The position numbers were made by a program, and so were the translations under genes. The notes beneath the pieces are model-generated. The model made no database searches. It was not told the DNA's origin and saw only the letters and a list, made by a program, of their open reading frames with translations. 64,000 nt of DNA from Plasmopara viticola (lineage: Eukaryota > Oomycota > Peronosporomycetes > Peronosporales > Peronosporaceae): positions 32,736 through 96,735 of the forward strand of contig MBPM02000156.1 in assembly GCA_001695595.3 (NCBI GenBank). The letters are read 5' to 3'. Of this stretch, positions 61,851-64,000 are shown piece by piece. The first letter of the stretch is position 1; each line of letters starts with the position of its first letter.

Positions 61851-64000
61851 TATGTCCACAGTGCGCTTGGTGAACAGCTCGATTGTTTTAGCTCCAAACG
61901 AGGTAGAAGGATCTAACACTTACGGCAATTTGTACGCCAATCAAAGTGTTTTCTTTACATTACAAGAGCTTTCAAGCGTCTCGGGGATCGTCCACTGTTT
62001 ATGCACACAATCGCTTAGACCATAACGGTCTCTTGCCCGGACAATCTTAAGCCACATTTAATCGCTTTCAAATGCTTTGTAGGAAATCTATCGGCTCCGG
62101 AACCTCATTTTGGCGCTTGGACCAAAGTGTTTAGATTAACATTGACAAATGTGTCTTCGCTACAGACGCGAGTTATGTCCTCGGCTACTTAAAAAGTTTT
62201 TATGGGGGCCGAGTTGGTCCCGAGAAAGTAAACGCTGCCTCGGCTCGATTTAGCGACATTTGTAAGAACTTTTTTTATAGGAATGATAGGACCTAGCCAG
62301 CACCGTGCTTGTGCAGATGGCTGGCTATGGAAGCCTGAGAAAAAATACGATGTACTAAAAAAAAGGACTACAAGTGGTGCTGGGCGAGCCATACCACGAT
62401 GCGTCGACAGCATCAAACAGTTGTTCTGTCTGACAAGCGATTTGATTAGACCGCTTATCATCATTTGCAACATGTCATATATTCACGTTATCATAAACTC
62501 GATAAAGGCGATCATCAGCACCAGCTTAGGTGGCTAAAGACTGCCAACTTGAAACATCTGATTTTAAGAAAGAGTTACTGGTCATAGAGTATACATTGGC
62601 AAACGTCCGAGTGTATCTTTGATGTGAGCTCCAAGCTTTTTGAGCTCTGTTTAGACCACACATCCCTGACGTCGGCTGAAAGTGCTCCTCACTCGAATAG
62701 TGTCGTATTCTTTGCGAATAAATAACGATATAAGCCTGGCAAACTTAATATGTCTGCATGTTGACTTTTGCGCAAGCCATCTTGAAAGTAAGCAAGACCG
62801 AGAGTTCTATTGACGATCAATTTCGTCAAGCGTGTAGAAAATATGCCAACAATTTCTCGCCTTACGCGGATCGTTAATGAGGGAACATTCGCCAAAGTCA
62901 AGTGGCTAACATTTTGACACTAATCACTTTTTTTTAATATAAGTGGATGGATAGTCTGCTTTAAATATCGTACATTTTGCTGATTCCTCTCAAGTCACTC
63001 TTTCGAGCGACAAAAAGCCAATGTGCGGTATATTCCTAACGGTACATGATACTTCAATTAACAGTCATTTGGATCAGAGGAAAATTTATTTGATCGTTGA
63101 AGATATTTGTGACTTTGCCTTACAAGTGACCGACCAAGCTGATAAGGATATCTTGACCTGCCAAAGGAATCTCACACGTCCTATCCTTGACAAAGCCGTC
63201 CAGTATCGGTGAATTTTGGAATTTTATAGCGCTTTCTTTTGCCTACCAGAAGTTAATGACTACACCAATATTGTGCTTTCTTGCATTTGGCACATATTCT
63301 TTCCATTACAATCAAAGCCTAGACCGCGAGGTTGCTTACAGATACGGTGAGAAGATACCTTAGCCTTTTAGGGGTAGTGGTATCCAATAAAGATTCGCGG
63401 TTTACTGCTGCGCTCCGGCAACTGCTCCTTCATCCTATAATAAAGTTTGCTGATATGGGATGGTACGACAGATTATCTACAGATAGAAGGCCAGTCTACC
63501 GTGTGCCGGAAGACACGCGGCGCCGTTTTTGCTCTATTAAGTACATTCGTAGACCAAAAAGCTTTTCATGGCTTTTTCGCACTTAACGATTGTTTTTGCA
63601 CATCGACGGGCTTCATGCCCACTCAAAAGAGATCCACAAACTCAAAGCCATAAATAATCTCGATTAAGTGGAGCAAAGCCTGAAAAATTCGAAGACTGAT
63701 CTAATACGAGCGCTTTTAAACGAGACGAATGAACCACTTTGCGGCTCATGGGACCAGTGTCCTTAGACGTACATCTCAGTCAAGGATTCCTCTAAAAAAG
63801 CAACGGCCGGACCGCTAGGTCCGTTCCCAACAGCCTTTTTCAGCGCGTACACTTCGCCCCGACAGCCTTCTTAAGCACATAAACTCGATTGCGCAGGAGC
63901 TGCTGCTTCTCATGATGAGGGCTACAGTCTACAAAGGAGCGGTGCCCTCTAATATCCCATCACCATTCAGGCACTTCCATATGAAGTCCGTAGTAAAGCC
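61850..64000 (+). mobile_element. Second decayed Ty3/gypsy pol fragment, continues beyond the window
   Basis: Plus-strand pieces in pol order: RT end (DKCVFATDASYVLGYL near 62142-62190), RNase H (KKELLVIEYTLANVRVYL near 62570-62620), integrase core (VVVSNKDSRFTAALRQLL near 63380-63430, then a TDGQ-like and VPEDTRRRF region near 63490-63530). Stops and frameshifts interrupt all parts. It is a different, oppositely oriented element from the one at 46-52 kb. Confidence 0.75.

Overview
The window reads as nuclear DNA of an oomycete, most likely a Phytophthora/downy-mildew relative. The evidence is an intronless BRR2 spliceosomal helicase gene, decayed Ty3/gypsy retrotransposons, and a Crinkler (CRN)-type effector gene with an LQLFLAK motif followed by HVLVVLP. 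No species can be named from the sequence alone.

Layout. (1) 50-18176 is a complete Polinton/Maverick (copy A, 18.1 kb) with ~262-bp terminal inverted repeats and a perfect 6-bp target duplication (gacatc, 44-49 and 18177-18182). It carries a protein-primed DNA polymerase B, a retroviral-type integrase with a chromodomain, an FtsK/HerA-type packaging ATPase, an adenain-like cysteine protease, a double-jelly-roll major capsid protein, a probable penton protein, a fiber with a self-cleaving S74 chaperone, several small proteins, an ExoX-C-like protein and, just inside the right end, a GC-richer CRN/kinase gene. (2) 18177-23007 is an array of ~723-bp units, each with a tRNA-Leu(AAG) gene and a degenerate tRNA-Leu-like gene; the array turns back on itself near 20589. 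(3) 23008-36275 is a second Polinton (copy B), inverted, cut off inside the integrase, with several disabled genes. Together 4905-20534 and 20644-36275 form a ~31-kb near-perfect palindrome with a 109-bp spacer lying over a tRNA-Leu gene. Because the same target-site junction is present in both arms, the Polinton inserted into the tRNA array first and the inverted duplication came later.

(4) 36276-45000 is ordinary host sequence: BRR2 (36505-43392), whose start codon is only 230 bp from the palindrome breakpoint, and a convergent low-complexity gene of unknown function. (5) 45.97-51.97 kb is an old Ty3/gypsy element on the minus strand with recognisable LTRs and broken gag-pol. (6) 52-61.8 kb holds no gene I can support. 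(7) 61.85 kb to the window end is a second decayed gypsy pol fragment on the plus strand.

How the Polinton genes work together: polymerase plus integrase copy and insert the element; MCP, penton, protease, ATPase and fiber are a full virion-forming set, so copy A looks like an integrated polintovirus. The CRN gene appears to be captured host cargo. Its body is intact in both copies, but its 5' end is broken differently in each. Copy A shows no other lesion, while copy B has a nonsense mutation, several frameshifting indels and a 5' truncation, but still keeps intact MCP, penton, protease and ATPase genes.
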